Of a stretch of DNA of 64,000 nt, positions 20,613 to 32,386 are shown in pieces. The stretch covers positions 361,216,921-361,280,920 of the forward strand of contig CM022297.1 of NCBI GenBank assembly GCA_011799875.1, read 5' to 3'. Both the position numbers and the translations under genes were made by a program. Numbering within the stretch: the stretch's first letter is position 1; every line of letters starts with the position of its first letter. The notes under the pieces were generated by a model. That model did not search any database and had not been told where the DNA came from. It saw only the letters and a list, made by a program, of their open reading frames with translations. Origin of the DNA: Thinopyrum elongatum. Taxonomy: Eukaryota > Streptophyta > Magnoliopsida > Poales > Poaceae.

Positions 20613-21263
20613 TGAGTTATAGCAACGAGGCGATACACTAGCAGATCGATCTAATTGTTTATGAGTTATGATTAGTTGTGTTTTACTAATAGCAATGGTC
20701 TATTGCGTGTGACAGGTCTGGACAGGAGAGAATATTTTGCTGAGTAGAATACATCAAGTTAACAGGCAACATTCAATGGATTCAGTGATCTGTCTTCTTC
20801 CTTGACAGCTCAAGCAGAACGAATTTTAGGCGCAGAGAAGAAATTAATCTGGGTTTGTAGCACATTGGAAGGAATGCACAATGATATCTATGTATCTACA
20901 TGGTAAGATTCAGAGATGACACAACATTGGATTCAGACTAGCATCATAGTTCAACGTAGATTATCATCTTATCATAAACCAACATCATTCATAGATTCAG
21001 AGATTACACTACGTGGGAAGAAGATCACACTAAGTAGTTTATAATTGTTCAACAACGGAAGGACCATCCTCTCCAACGTCTACATGGGAAGAATCAGAGA
21101 TTACACTACAGGTCTGAATCCAATAAATTTTTGGTGTTGTCCTATTCCTGGACGATATGCTTCATTAGGACAAGAGATGACAGTAATCAGAAAATTTCAG
21201 AGACCCTAATCTCAATCGTGGTTTAACTTCAATTTTTGTGCGCACTAGAACAGAAATAATTGA
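20613..21263. other. Intergenic sequence with short local duplications
   Basis: A segment like ATTCAGAGATTACACTACGTGG recurs in diverged form near 20908, 20994 and 21090. No gene or known element recognised. Confidence 0.4.
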
Positions 21264-21663
21264 ATGTTTAGTCGCGGGCTAGCCACCTGCAGGGAGGGAG
21301 AGAAGGCAGAGATGAGGGCAGGGGGCGAGGTACCTTGCTCCATTGGTCGACCACTACGACCTCGCGCCGGCGTCGTTGCCCAGGTCCTTGTGGCGCCGGC
21401 GTCTCCCAGGACCTCGCGCCGGCGTCCGCGGGGGCGTCGGAGCAGCCGCTACGACCAAGCCCAGCCGGGGTTTCGCCGACATGACCTCGCGCCGGCGTCG
21501 TCGCCCAGGTACTCCGGCGCCGGCGTCTCCCAGTACCTCGGGCCGGCGTCGTCGCCACCAGTCGGCTCTCTCTCTCTCGCGAGATGGATTAGGCGAGATG
21601 CCAGGGATTGACCGAACGAATTCACAAAGTTTTAAAAAAAATAAAAATCACGGAGGACCATAA
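21264..21663 (-). other. GC-rich, repeat-containing block (possible first exon or CpG island)
   Basis: Short GC-rich repeats (ACCTCGCGCCGGCGTC and GCGCCGGCGTCTCCCAG) recur four to five times between 21358 and 21552. Both strands have open frames, as usual in GC-rich repeats. On the minus strand it could be the 5' exon of a gene reaching down towards 18.8 kb, but no spliced frame can be traced. Confidence 0.3.
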
Positions 21664-24119
21664 TACCCTTCTTGATTAAACTTAATACTTTTAGTTAACA
21701 TGTCAAATCAACGGTGGAAAATAATCATCGGCGGAGTTACATGAAGGAAAGATTTTAGTTAGGCGTGCAACAATTGACCAACCAAGACTTAGATATGAAC
21801 CTTGCCGGAGGGTAATTTATCAATAAACTGGCACTACGCCTAAACTTTGTATCAAAGCATAGCGATGCGTTAACAAAACTGCAAGCTAAATTTGTTTATG
21901 CTTGCTGGGCATCATAGGTCCTAGCAGTGGTGAATCTAGGAAGAAAATGAAGGGTAGGCTAAAGTCAACGACGAGAAAACTAAGCTATATTTTGAAGAAG
22001 AAAAAACAATGATGTCCCAACCTTGTTGTCAAAATAAGCTCAGAATTTTCCAAATTACTACTTAAAACATGTAGTATTAACTAGATTTTTTCTAGGAATT
22101 TTGAAAATATATATGAAATTTTGAACCAAAATTTAAATTTATCTTGCAAAATAACCATTATCTCCCCATTTTGTTGTCCATATAAGTTGGAGGAGGGATT
22201 ACAATCACAATAGTTAAGGGAAGGGCATCTTGGTTCAGATTAGCTGGGAGAGATCCAGGTTTAGTGCGAGGAGTACATGCATGCATACTCATTTTTGTCC
22301 TCTTCTTTTTTGCAAATAAGTTGCATTGGACACTAAATTAGTTAACAGTACATGAACTAGTGATTATAGTAGATGGATACCCGATAAATCACGAGTGGAC
22401 ATGCAGCCATGCGAGGTCGGTACCATGACCGACCGTTCCCACGCGATTCGTGCAGCTCTAATACATCGAGCCTATATAATGAATTCCATCCACGGTATAC
22501 AATTAGTATAGATCGTGTATTACCTCTGACCTTGTCAGGAGATGGCCCACAAAGGCAGCCTCACTCATTGAAGCGTACACGCTTTGATTAGCACGTCAGT
22601 CCCGATGGCTAGCTGCACCACACTACTGTTGACCTTCTTAAACATTCGGTAGTACTGCATGTATCTGGTAGTACGTGATGCTTGCTCACCTAGAACGCAG
22701 ACAACCGGCTGGTCTTTGTGTGCATGCAGCAGGATTATGGAAGTCGTAACAGAGCGATAGATAATTATGGGAACTCTAATCACAGATACCATGCCACACA
22801 TAGGATAATACACCAATCAGCAGAGACGACATAAAGAACAGGCGCAGCAGACCATGTAAGTGACAAATTGCAATACACCTGACCACCTCATTTACTAGGA
22901 TTAATGCACCGCACTGCCCTCTTGTCTTAATGCTTCGCCCCACTACACATTTACTGCATTAGCTGCATCTAGCAGATTCAATTGACCATGTGTGTTTAAG
23001 TAGCCAACGCAGACATGTGTGTTTAGGTTCAAAACACTACCTGTAGAAAAAATAAATCTAATGCTGGTTTTTGTTATTGCGTTAGACCAACATGTGTTAA
23101 TGTTTAAGTAGCACTCACGCGAGCATACAACTGGGTGCCCATAATCTTGACGTACATGATTACTTTATTTTGCTGATATGAAACCTAGTCTAGCTAAACA
23201 TGCACTAACAATGGTGGAGCTAAGCAAACAAAAATCAAATATGACCATAATCACACGAGTCCACAGGCGCATTGAGTGAACCATTAAGATGTTACACCCC
23301 ACCCTAGCTGCTCATTTAAACAGACTGCATACTTTATCTGCGACATTTATTAGATACCTTCCTCTTGCATTTATATATCAGTAGTTCTGACATGCATTTC
23401 AGCAAGAGGACAAACTAGTATTATGTATAGACTGTGTATTGCTTGCCTATTCCTACGCATTGCCGAAGTATTCAATTAATCACTATATTAAGTGTGAATC
23501 GCATAGCAACAATCATTGGTCAGGATAACATCCTCGCATGGCACCATGTCCCAAAAATCCGCGTCCATTGATACCGGGCATTCATGTGTGGTGCCTGTTT
23601 GTTGTGCATGTGTGGCATTGTGTGTTTGCTACTCGATAATAGATGTACAATTGAGCTAGGATGAAAGTACTAGTAGTAGTAGTAAAAAAATATTGTTATT
23701 TGAAGGATAGGCTTGAGCCTGTTTAAGCCCTCCTAGTAGACTCGCCGCTGGGTCCTAGAATATATAATTATATTAGAAGTGATTATATATATAAAATCAA
23801 CAACCCGCTTTTCAAAAGAACACAACAATATCTAAGGGCGATTAATTTCCCACTATTTGTGTATATGTATAGGAACCCTGAAAAAATTCGACTTCAATTT
23901 TTGGAAAACTTGCTTGTTGAGTAAAGTTCAGAGCAAGCATTAAAACTAAATCCTTTAGCTATTTCAGCAATATCCACTACTGGAGCACCAGAGAGACGGG
24001 GCTTATTGCTTCCTGATCTGCTGCCTAGAGCAGTAGAACTCCCCATAATTTGGTTGGTAATGACTCATCATGGAATCACGAATTGATTCTGAAAGTGAAA
24101 AGTAGAAGTACACAAAGCA
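21664..24119. other. Unique-looking AT-rich intergenic region
   Basis: I see no coding frame with a recognisable domain and no complete element. Small frames (22409-22591, 22565-22816) look random. Confidence 0.45.
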
Positions 24120-24420
24120 ACTGACGAAGGCACGCAACTGTCTTCTCCTCGAAGCGCCACCACCCCTCGCACTGGAGCGCAGCCCGCCATTGACGTTGAA
24201 CCGGATGTTGAGCTCGGTCACTGGCCGACCGCCCCAGTCACCCCGGAGCCACAGGTTGAAGTGGGGGGATCTCCGTCGCGACGTTCCCATGTCTATGTCC
24301 ATCACGAACAACGTCAAGCGGAGGCAACGGGTACATGTACCATAGCACCGACGGCAAGCTCCTCGCCGACGAAGAACAACAGCACACGGAGCAGCGTCAA
24401 ACTTAGTACCGTAAACTACA
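24120..24420. pseudogene. GC-rich coding-like fragment, unrecognised
   Basis: The sequence is abruptly GC-rich between AT-rich flanks. The minus strand reads VMDIDMGTSRRRSPHFNLWL then RGDWGGRPVTELNIRFNVNG; the plus strand is also open. I cannot name it and cannot decide the strand with certainty. The sharp compositional edges suggest a single exon or a captured exon fragment. Confidence 0.3.
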
Positions 24421-25275
24421 ATATCATGATGTGAAATGTTAAAGCCGCTTTCGATTTTCAAAATATGTATACAATTACGTGTGTTAATGTTTACCATCGA
24501 TAGATGAAGGAAAGAATCAAAATTGTAAAATCAAAACTGGAAAATTTCCCCCGGATGCTGAAAAAAAATCAGTTCCTTCATATGCACAGCATGCTCACGT
24601 TTCATCCAAGAATAGTTTCCATCGATGCTCATATGCGCTCACGGATAATAGAAACCAAAAGGAGCTTAAGGGTGTCGATTCAACGATACAGACCAAACAG
24701 TACAGTACTCCATCCTTGTATATACTGGCCAAAAAGCAACTTCAAACAATTTACACTACTTCAGCGCCCATGTTGATTGTGAATGCAGACCAAACAGTAC
24801 AATTCCACTCTAATATGCATTGAACAAGAAAGGAATTTCCAACCATGTACTACTGCGCATAATTATTTGTTATATTTAAAACATTTTTTGTCTGCTCATT
24901 ACAAAATAAGGCAAATCCGACCTAATGTGTTGGTATGGTAGGAAAATTTTCAAGAGCCGAGATTTGCAATGCTACACAACTAAAAGGATTAACCTTACAA
25001 TTGTGATCCTAGATTGCAAATAAGCATACTTGACAGGAACTATGAAAAACTACATCCTAGTTATAAATTTGTAGCAGTGCTTTCTTGATATCTTAGGGTC
25101 TGCAACTAAGATCAACTGTGCCTATTTAATCAACCATGACAAAGTTTATGGTCTTAAAAAACAGTATCAATCATGGTCAATCTCAATCACGAACATTGCA
25201 AAATCTGGCAGTACTCCTGTATCACAATGGCATATGCAAGCATTGAAAAAGATAGAATTGCGAGCATCACAGTAC
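24421..25275. other. AT-rich sequence, nothing recognised
   Basis: A short direct repeat, TTGATATCTTAGGGTCTGCAA, occurs near 25086 and again near 25387. Otherwise no feature was supported. Confidence 0.4.
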
Positions 25276-25520
25276 CTGGGACAATCATTTCTTCAGAAAA
25301 GTACCCATCAAAGTAGTCATCGATGATTCTTGCCAATGTCATGTTATACCATCAAGAGATTTAATATACTATTTAAATGAGCTATCTTGATATCTTAGGG
25401 TCTGCAACCCCAAAGCAAGATAAACGTAGAACAAACTGTCCTGGTGGGTGAACCCAAATGTGTTCTCTTCTGCCATCAATAGAAGTAAGAGACCAGCAAA
25501 GAATTTCAGAGCAATAGTTG
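25276..25520 (-). pseudogene. TBC (Rab-GAP) domain gene fragment, two exons
   Basis: Exon one (25520-25454) follows the acceptor TTTTCTTATAG and reads TIALKFFAGLLLLLMAEENT, matching the AMNFFAGLLLLLMPEENAFW block of plant TBC1-domain proteins. Exon two (about 25340-25276) reads ARIIDDYFDGYFSEEMI, matching LMGIIDDYFDGYFSEEMIES, and is followed by a GTACTG donor. The two blocks are adjacent in the protein, so order and strand are right. TBC proteins accelerate GTP hydrolysis by Rab GTPases using Arg and Gln fingers; the Arg-finger block and the following QVDQLVLEELVRERFP block were not found nearby. It may be part of a larger split gene whose GC-rich first exon lies near 26700-27022, or an isolated fragment. 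Confidence 0.65.
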
Positions 25521-26621
25521 CTATAAGAAAAGTAAAAAATGTCCAAGCATAAAATGTGTCTACTACATCACAGTAACATGAGAAAATTGATCAAGACTTC
25601 TACAATAACATGCATTTTTTTTAACCATTTAGCAGTAGGTTTTGGGTCTAGTAGTAGGGTATGTGAGTTGGAGTACAACAAATTTACATCAGATGTTTTT
25701 CAAACAAATAACATCCAACAACAACTACTCAGGATAACAAAAAGGATAATAATTTTCCATGACAATGAACACGACTGTGTACCTTCTTTATTTGCCCTTT
25801 CCATTTTTACAGGAAAATGCTGACAATACTTCAGGATTTTTTATCACCACCTTTCTGAAGCCAAAGAATCTGGACATCCACTATCTTCTGATGCACCTTC
25901 AGAAGTAAGTAGACTATCATAATACCTTTCTTGTGAGCTCCAACAACAACAACATCTTGATTCCAACCATGAAAAAATACGCCCCAATAGCACCTAGAAC
26001 AAAAATAAAAGAACCCCAATAACAATACATATCTTGTTTGCTGAAGACAATCTCACCATACAAAATCTGAGGAGTTTTATTAAAACTCAGCCAGATGCGT
26101 TTCCCCAAAATAATAGTATTTCATATGAACAGACACATAACTGACAATACACAATGATTTGTATTTGCTAACTACTATAATGAGTTGTTTGCAGCATTGT
26201 GCCATCTCCTACAAAGTGCAATCCAGTATGTTCAGAAGGCAAAAGCAAATAGATAAAAACTACCAATGCATATGTTTGAAAAGTGAGTTCCTAATAAGAT
26301 GAGATCATCGTTGGACTTCCAATCAAAGCAATTCATAGGATTAACACTTAAAAAGATTTCAGTAAACGTTCTCATTGTCTTTGATTGATTACAAACAGAT
26401 TTCTGCCTATCGCACAAAGCCCATGCTTGTAATCTGACGGGAACTATTAAAAACAAGTGAACATATCAGGAAAACATCTACTGATCTCCATCCATTACGC
26501 CATGTAAGTTGGTTCCCTTGGAGTTCAGGTAATACATAGACAACCAAATCAACTGAATAGAGAAAGCAATCTGCACTGTACTGGTAGCTAAGCGAGACCT
26601 GCAGGAGCACGGGAGCATGGT
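25521..26621. other. Possible intronic sequence upstream of the TBC exons
   Basis: AT-rich. Minus-strand coding-like bits occur: SEGASEDSGCPDS at about 25857-25902 and PELQGNQLTWRNGW at about 26488-26530, the latter open in both directions. Neither can be assigned to TBC proteins with confidence. Confidence 0.3.
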
Positions 26622-27022
26622 TTGATCAAGGAATTGGGAATCAGTTTAAAAAGAAAGGGGGAGAGGCTAGGGTGGAAGGGATCTCACCAAGATGTAGCTA
26701 CGGAGGGGGGACGACTGGAGGAAGCAGCTCGGGTGCTTGCACGGCTAGGTGGGCTCCGGCCTTGGGGCGGCACACGCACCATCCTGTCACCGCGAGTAGT
26801 AGTGCTGCAGTCCTTTCCCAGCCGCCGTCGCGCTCGTGACTCTGAGCCATCGCCGGCGACGTCGCGCTCGTGGCTCCTAGCCGCCGCCGCCGCACTGCTT
26901 GATCTCTATGTGTTTGAAAGCAGGAATCGCGATTGGATCGAAGCACCATCTCGATGAATCCCCTTTTCTGGCGGAGGCCAAGAAGGAAGCAGGGACGAAC
27001 CTGGGGCCGCCGGAGACGCGCC
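26622..27022 (-). other. GC-rich first-exon-like region, interrupted by a retrotransposon
   Basis: GC-rich sequence with CpG-rich triplet repeats (GCCGCCGCC) and open frames on both strands. The GC-rich tract continues after the retrotransposon at 33024-33290, so before insertion it was one block of about 670 bp. Its position upstream of the minus-strand TBC exons suggests a promoter and first exon of that gene. This is inference. Confidence 0.4.
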
Positions 27023-27395
27023 TGTCAGGTAGCAGTGTATCTCAAGATATATCTTCAGTTAACTGTACCATTTCCGGTACTTACCGTTTCAGTTGATCCA
27101 ACGGTTCAAGGGACTCCTCAAGTTACTTTCGTCGTCCACCGTTCGATCTACCTTTCCGTTAAAACTAATTTTTACGTTCCGGTTATTACCGCGAGTGCGT
27201 ACACCTATATAACAGCCGGGTTGTGGCTGAGCTGTGCATTGAGTCTTCTCCAATTCTCCTGATGGATGAACCCTAAACTCATACGGCTCTGCCGATAGCA
27301 ATATACTCCCAAATCGGGGATCCTTCCTTGCAATTTCCTGAAATTCGTCCACACAATCCACCGATCCAAACCTATAGAACAGCTAGGACCTGACA
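27023..27395 (+). repeat. 5' LTR of the Reina-type element
   Basis: It starts TGTCAGGTAGCAG and ends GGACCTGACA; the first and last bases form the inverted repeat TGTCAGG/CCTGACA. It is 373 bp, equal in length to 32651-33023, with about twenty differences by eye. Confidence 0.95.
27206..27213 (+). promoter_or_regulatory. TATA box of the Reina-type LTR
   Basis: CTATATAA within ACACCTATATAACAGCC; the same sequence occurs in the 3' LTR at about 32834. Confidence 0.6.
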
Positions 27396-27397
27396 AA

Positions 27398-27411
27398 TTG
27401 GTAATCAGAGC
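27398..27411 (+). other. Primer binding site (Met-tRNA type)
   Basis: TTGGTAATCAGAGC lies two bases after the LTR. It is the common TGGTATCAGAGC site complementary to the initiator Met tRNA, with one extra A. Confidence 0.75.
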
Positions 27412-27753
27412 AGTGGTTCCTCGGTAGCTTCCGGTCGAGTCAAGATTTCCCCAGGAGAAGTATGAACACCCACCCAATTCCCACCCTGATGTGTGGCGGC
27501 GGCGATGGAGGCGTGTGGTGTCGGTGTTCCTTCACTGACGCATCTGGCGGCGCAGGTGGCGGTGATTATTCGGGTACAAATCAGTAGCGCGGAGTGGTTA
27601 TGCTGGATCTCTTCCAGCAAGGTAAAATTCCACGTCCTTCGCTGATCCGTGTACCTTGGTGGCGTGGAGCTTTGGCGGCGGCAGGATCTGGAGTTTAGAG
27701 GCTGGTTGCCGCAATTGCGGTGGTAAAATTCCCCCTCTCTCCTCTGGATCAGG

Positions 27754-28341
27754 GTGACGGGGCGCGCCAAGACAATTGATGAGGCGGATCTGCAGGAGGT
27801 CTTATCTCTGCAGGATGATTTTGGTGTTTTTCAGCAGGAGAATGCATCGATGCGTACTGATGTGTCAAAGTTACAGGAAGATGTACAGTCTATCAGATCC
27901 AAACAAGGTGAAATAGCACTGCAGGTTGGAGGGATTGAAAAAGATGTGCTAGATTTAGGAAAACAATTATCTACTATGAGCTCAGTCTTGCAGAAATTGG
28001 TGGTTCCATCTGGTTCAGGAATTCAAGGAGAGCAGCAACCTGATGTTGATCCTGTTGCTAGATCACCTACTCTGCAACAGCAACAGCAAGAGCGGCCAAA
28101 TAGTAGAACTAAGCAGCTGAGATAGCAATTAGAAGCAGAGAAAGAGAAAACCTGACAATTGGAAGAGTTACACATGTAGAAATTACCTCCAATCAGGACT
28201 GGTAGAAACACAGTACCACATGGTTATGTAGCTCAAGCTAACAAAGAAACAGGCAGTGCAATTGGTACTCCAGTCACACAAAGAAGAGGAGAACACACAC
28301 CTGTCTTCCAGCAGTACCAGCAGCCAGCTAGAGACAGACAA
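27754..28341 (+). pseudogene. gag N-terminal region with coiled coil (broken)
   Basis: The frame starting at 27754 encodes 123 residues with a heptad pattern (LQEDVQSIRSKQGEIALQVG) and a Gln-rich end, then TAG at 28123-28125. The same frame continues past two more stops (about 28153 and 28177) through GRNTVPHGYVAQANKETG into the next gag part. Chromovirus Gag often begins with such a coiled coil for capsid assembly. Confidence 0.8.
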
Positions 28342-29898
28342 TTGTGGCAAGGCTATTTTAGAACTTATGAGCAAGATATGCAAGTACAATTTATGAAAGC
28401 AATGACAAAGGGCCCTAAGATGGATTTCCCTCGATTTTCTGGTGAAGATCCTGTAGGCTGGATCAGACAATACAACAAATACTTCCAAATGGCAGGAGCA
28501 CCTGAGGAATATAAGGTATCACTATCTCAAATGTATATGACAGGAGATGTTGATGTGTGGCTCAGGAGATTTGGCCTTCTCAAGAAACAGTTGACATGGC
28601 AAGAAGTTGGGAAGGAGATTATCAAGAGGTTTTCTTCCCAAGGCTCTTATGACCTCACTGAACAGTTTACTTCTCTCAAACAAGGCAGCAACACTGTGTC
28701 CGAATACACCAAGCTGTTTGAAGATTTGATGGCTGAACTTCAGGAAGAAAATCCTACATTATCTGAACTTTGGTTTGTTAGATGTTATGTTAATGGGCTG
28801 AGAGATAGTATTAAGTATCAATTGAGACTGTTAAGGCCAACCTCAATTACTGATGCATACTGCTTAGCCAAGGAAATTGAACCTTGTCACCCTCCTCCTG
28901 TGCCATATCACAAGAAAACAACAGTTTCTTACAACAATTATTGGCAGAAGAATGTCGTGCGCCCAGCAGCAAAACCAGTTATCAGTACTGCAACAGTATC
29001 AACTACTAGTGGCACAAAGAACACTGAAAATGTTAATAATAACATTCAGAGAAGTAGAAAAGTTAGTGAGTGTTGGAGATGTGGAGATAAGTGGTTCCAT
29101 GGCCACAAATGCACTTTAGTACCTAATGTGCACATGCTACAACAGGAAGTGGAAGAACCTGGTCCATATGAAGCAGAAGGAGATCAACAAGACATGTCAG
29201 AAGAGGGAGCACAACAAAAAGAGCAAGCAATGTTTATCTCTTCACATGCTATGGGACAACAACTTGTTGTACAATCTCCTACAGTAATAGTGTATGTTAA
29301 TGGAAAAAGGGCAGTAGCACTACTTGACTCTAGAAGTTCAATTTCTTTCATCAGTGAGCAATTTGCTATTAAATCAAACTGTCATCTACTACCAGTTATA
29401 CCTAGAAAGATCTCTGTAGCTGGAGGAGGCATGCTGCTCTTTGCTGCTGTAGTTCCAAATTGTGCTTTTCAACTGGCCAAATTAAAATTGGAACATTCTT
29501 TCATAGTCCTCCATCTTCCTAGTCATGACATGATTTTGGGATATGATTGGTTTTCTCTAGTCAGCCCTGTTGCTTTTGATATGCCTCGTAATCAATTCAG
29601 TTTTACTGTACAAGGCAAAACAACAATTACCACAGCGGTATATAACTCTAGTGAGGAGATTTTGGAGATACTAGCAAAGCAAGTAACTAAACTATTGGAC
29701 AAAGGTGTACAAGCTTTTCTTTTCCAAATTCACAATATAATGGCTGAAACACCTGACAAACATTGCGTTCCTGCTGCAATCAACAAACTGCTAGTGGAAT
29801 ATGAAGATGTTTTTGCTGAGCCTACAACATTACCCCCAAAGAGAGCACTGGATCATAAAATCACTCTGTTGCCAGGAGTTGAACCACCTCATGTCTGA
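28342..29898 (+). pseudogene. gag capsid, zinc knuckle and aspartic protease (518 aa, defective)
   Basis: Residues about 30-190 are the retrotransposon Gag domain (MDFPRFSGEDPVGWIRQYNK and the block around SQGSYDLTEQFTSLKQGS). About residues 241-254 form a zinc knuckle CWRCGDKWFHGHKC. The protease lies at about 320-440: its active-site motif reads LLDSRSS instead of LLDSGSS, so the catalytic D-S-G is lost; MILGYDWF of the second half is present. The block before RT, DHKITLLPGVEPPHV, runs into TGA at 29896-29898, likely a former CGA. Confidence 0.92.
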
Positions 29899-30822
29899 CC
29901 TTACAGAGTACCACATCATCAGAAGGAAGAAATGGAGAAACAAATCAAACACTTGTTGGACAATAACTTGATAAGACATAGCCAAAGTCCATATGCAGCC
30001 CCTGTTCTTTTAGTTAAAAAGAAGGACAGTACTATGAGACTTTGCACTGATTTCAGAAAGTTGAACACTGTGACAGTTAAAAACAAATTTCCTATACCAG
30101 TCATTGAAGATTTACTTGATGAATTACATGGGGCTAAAGTGTTCTCTAAGATTGACTTGAGATCAGGTTATCATCAAATCAGAATGGACCCTGCAGATAT
30201 CCATAAAACAACATTTAGAACTTTTCTGGGACACTATGAATATCTAGTGACACCCTTTGGATTATCAAATGCACCAGGAACTTTTCAAGCTCTCATGAAT
30301 TTCCTATTTGCTAAATACAACAAAAAGTTTGTCATGGTATTTTTTGATGATATTCTGGTATTTAGCACTACTATAGAAGAGCACGTGGAACATTTAAAGC
30401 AAGTGTTGCAGATCTTGAGAGAAAATGAGTTGTATGCAAAAATGTCAAAGTGTGCATTTGCAGTTCCCCAGGTGGAATATCTTAGACATGTGGTTTCTGG
30501 GGAAGGGTTAGCTACTAAACCTAGCAAGATCAAAGCAATAGCTGAATGGCCCACACCTACTGATGTCACTAAACTGAGAAGTTTTTTGGGTTTAGATGGG
30601 TATTACAGAAGATTTATCAAGGATTATGGAACAATTTGCAGACCATTGCATGATGCTCTCAAGAAAGGGAAATTTCTGTGGACAGCTGAACAAGATAAAG
30701 CTTTCAGAAAACTGCAACAAGCTTTAATTACAGCTCCAGTTCTTGCCCTTCCCAACTTCAATGCCCCTTTTACACTTGAAACAGAAGATTTTGGTTATGG
30801 CATTGGGGTTGTGCTTATGTAA
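29899..30822 (+). pseudogene. Reverse transcriptase (Reina type)
   Basis: Same frame as gag. The block includes [20 protein letters not shown], motif [16 protein letters not shown] with the catalytic Asp, [18 protein letters not shown], and the active site FFDDILVFS (Phe in place of the usual Tyr or Val at the second position). It continues with [19 protein letters not shown] and the start of RNase H, ending in TAA at 30820-30822 where related elements read Gln (CAA). The enzyme copies element RNA to DNA; here it is cut off on both sides by stops. Confidence 0.93.
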
Positions 30823-31209
30823 GGAGGCAAACCATTGGCATATTACAGCTCTTCACTCTGCCCCAGAAATGCTGCTCTATCTACATATGAGAAAGAAGCT
30901 TTAGCAATTATGGAAGCTCTCAAAAAGTGGAGACACTATTTACTGGGCAGCTCTGTGATCATCAAAACTGATCAGCAATCTCTGAAGTTTATCACTGATC
31001 AAAAGATTACTGAAGGAGTGCAACACAAACTCATGATAAAATTACTAGAATTTAACTTCACTATTCAGTATAAAAAGGGCAGCACCAATAGAGTAGCCGA
31101 TGCTCTGTCCAGAGTGCTCCCAAAGTGCATGTATATGTCCACTGTCACTCCTGTTTGGGTAGAGGAATTACTTCTTAGTTACCAGAATGACCCAGTCACA
31201 AAGAAATAG
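30823..31209 (+). pseudogene. RNase H domain
   Basis: In frame with RT after a stop. GGKPLAYYSSSL, YEKEALAIMEALKKWRHYL, KTDQQSLKFI and GSTNRVADALSR are the usual gypsy RNase H blocks, with the catalytic Glu and Asp visible. It ends in TAG at 31207-31209, likely a former CAG. Confidence 0.9.
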
Positions 31210-31731
31210 CAGGAAAAGTTGCTGCTACAAACTTCTGAGGACAAGTCTGAATACTCCATACATGCTGGTATTATCAGATTTAAAGGGAAGATTCTGGTGG
31301 GCAGTGACATAAAACTGAGAGAGAAATTGATTGCTGCCTTACATAACTCTCTTGTGGGAGGACATTCAGGCATGAGGGCCACATATCAAAGAGTGAAAGG
31401 AATTTTTTATTGGCCAGGTCTTAAGCAAGCAGTAGAACAATTCATAGCTACTTGTCCCATATGTCAAAGAGCAAAACATGAGAATTGCTTACAACCAGGG
31501 CTGTTAGATCCTTTACCAGTAGCTGATATGGCATGGCAGCATATTTCTATGGATTTCATTGAAGGTCTTCCCAATTCTCATGGTAAGGATGTGATACTGG
31601 TGGTGGTTGATAGGTTTACCAAATATTCCCACTTTATTCCCCTTGCACATCCTTATACAGTTCAAAGTGTTGCTCAAGCATTTGTGGACAACATAATCAA
31701 GTTGCATGGGCCACCCACTCATTATCTCTGA
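31210..31731 (+). pseudogene. Integrase, zinc finger and first catalytic residue
   Basis: In frame with the preceding part. HNSLVGGHSGMRATYQ and CPICQRAKHE give the HHCC zinc finger. WQHISMDFIEGLP holds the first catalytic Asp of the DDE core. A one-base change near 31720 shifts the frame: this frame ends HGPPTHYL while the next frame continues ISDRDRIFTS. Confidence 0.92.
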
Positions 31732-32386
31732 TAGAGACAGAATATTTACAAGTCAGCTATGGAGAGATATATTTTCTGCATATAAAAGTGAATTGAGATA
31801 TAGTTCAGCATACCATCCACAAACGGATGGTCAAATAGAGAGGATAAATCAGTGCTTGGAAACTTATTTGAGGTGCATGACTACACAAGAGCCAAAGAAG
31901 TGGTTAGCATGGTTACCCCTAGATGAATACTGGTACAACACCACTTATAATACAACATTGAAAGTGAGTCCTTTTCAATCTTTATATGGTTTCCCTCCCC
32001 CATTGATTGCTGAACTAGCAATACCTGGACCTGATAATGCTGAAGCACAAGACTTCTTAACAGCAAGGCAACACATGTTGGACCAGTTGAAAGAAAATCC
32101 GCTACAAGCCCAAAACAGAATGAAGAAGTATGCAAACTTAAAGAGAGTGGAAAGGCAATTTAAAGTGGGAGATTTGGTCTATCTCAAAATGGCACCTTAC
32201 AGATTGGCAGCTTTTGGTTTTAGAGGAGCACTGAAACTTCAAAACAAATACTATGGTCCATTCTTGGTTCTACACAAGATTGGCAACAGTGCTTACAAGT
32301 TACAATTTCCAGATCATGTACAAATGCATCCAGTCTTTTCATGTGAGCCAGTTGAAGAAGCATTTGGGTCACAAGTCTATCCCTAG
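31706..32386 (+). pseudogene. Integrase core, rest
   Basis: Shifted by one base from the part before. ISDRDRIFTSQLWRDIF carries the second catalytic Asp and HPQTDGQIERINQCLE the Glu. Then follow YNTTYNTTLKVSPFQSLYG and the GPY-like module (KYYGPFLVLHKIGNSAYKLQ). A further one-base shift near 32335 moves the C-terminus to another frame. Confidence 0.92.

Noticed and set aside
21264..21663. Overlapping GC-rich frames on both strands as a gene
   Set aside because: Short internal repeats explain the open frames; no domain or splice continuity.
24003..24497. 164-codon minus frame as a gene
   Set aside because: Only the GC-rich middle looks coding; the flanks are AT-rich and no family was recognised. 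It is listed as a fragment only.
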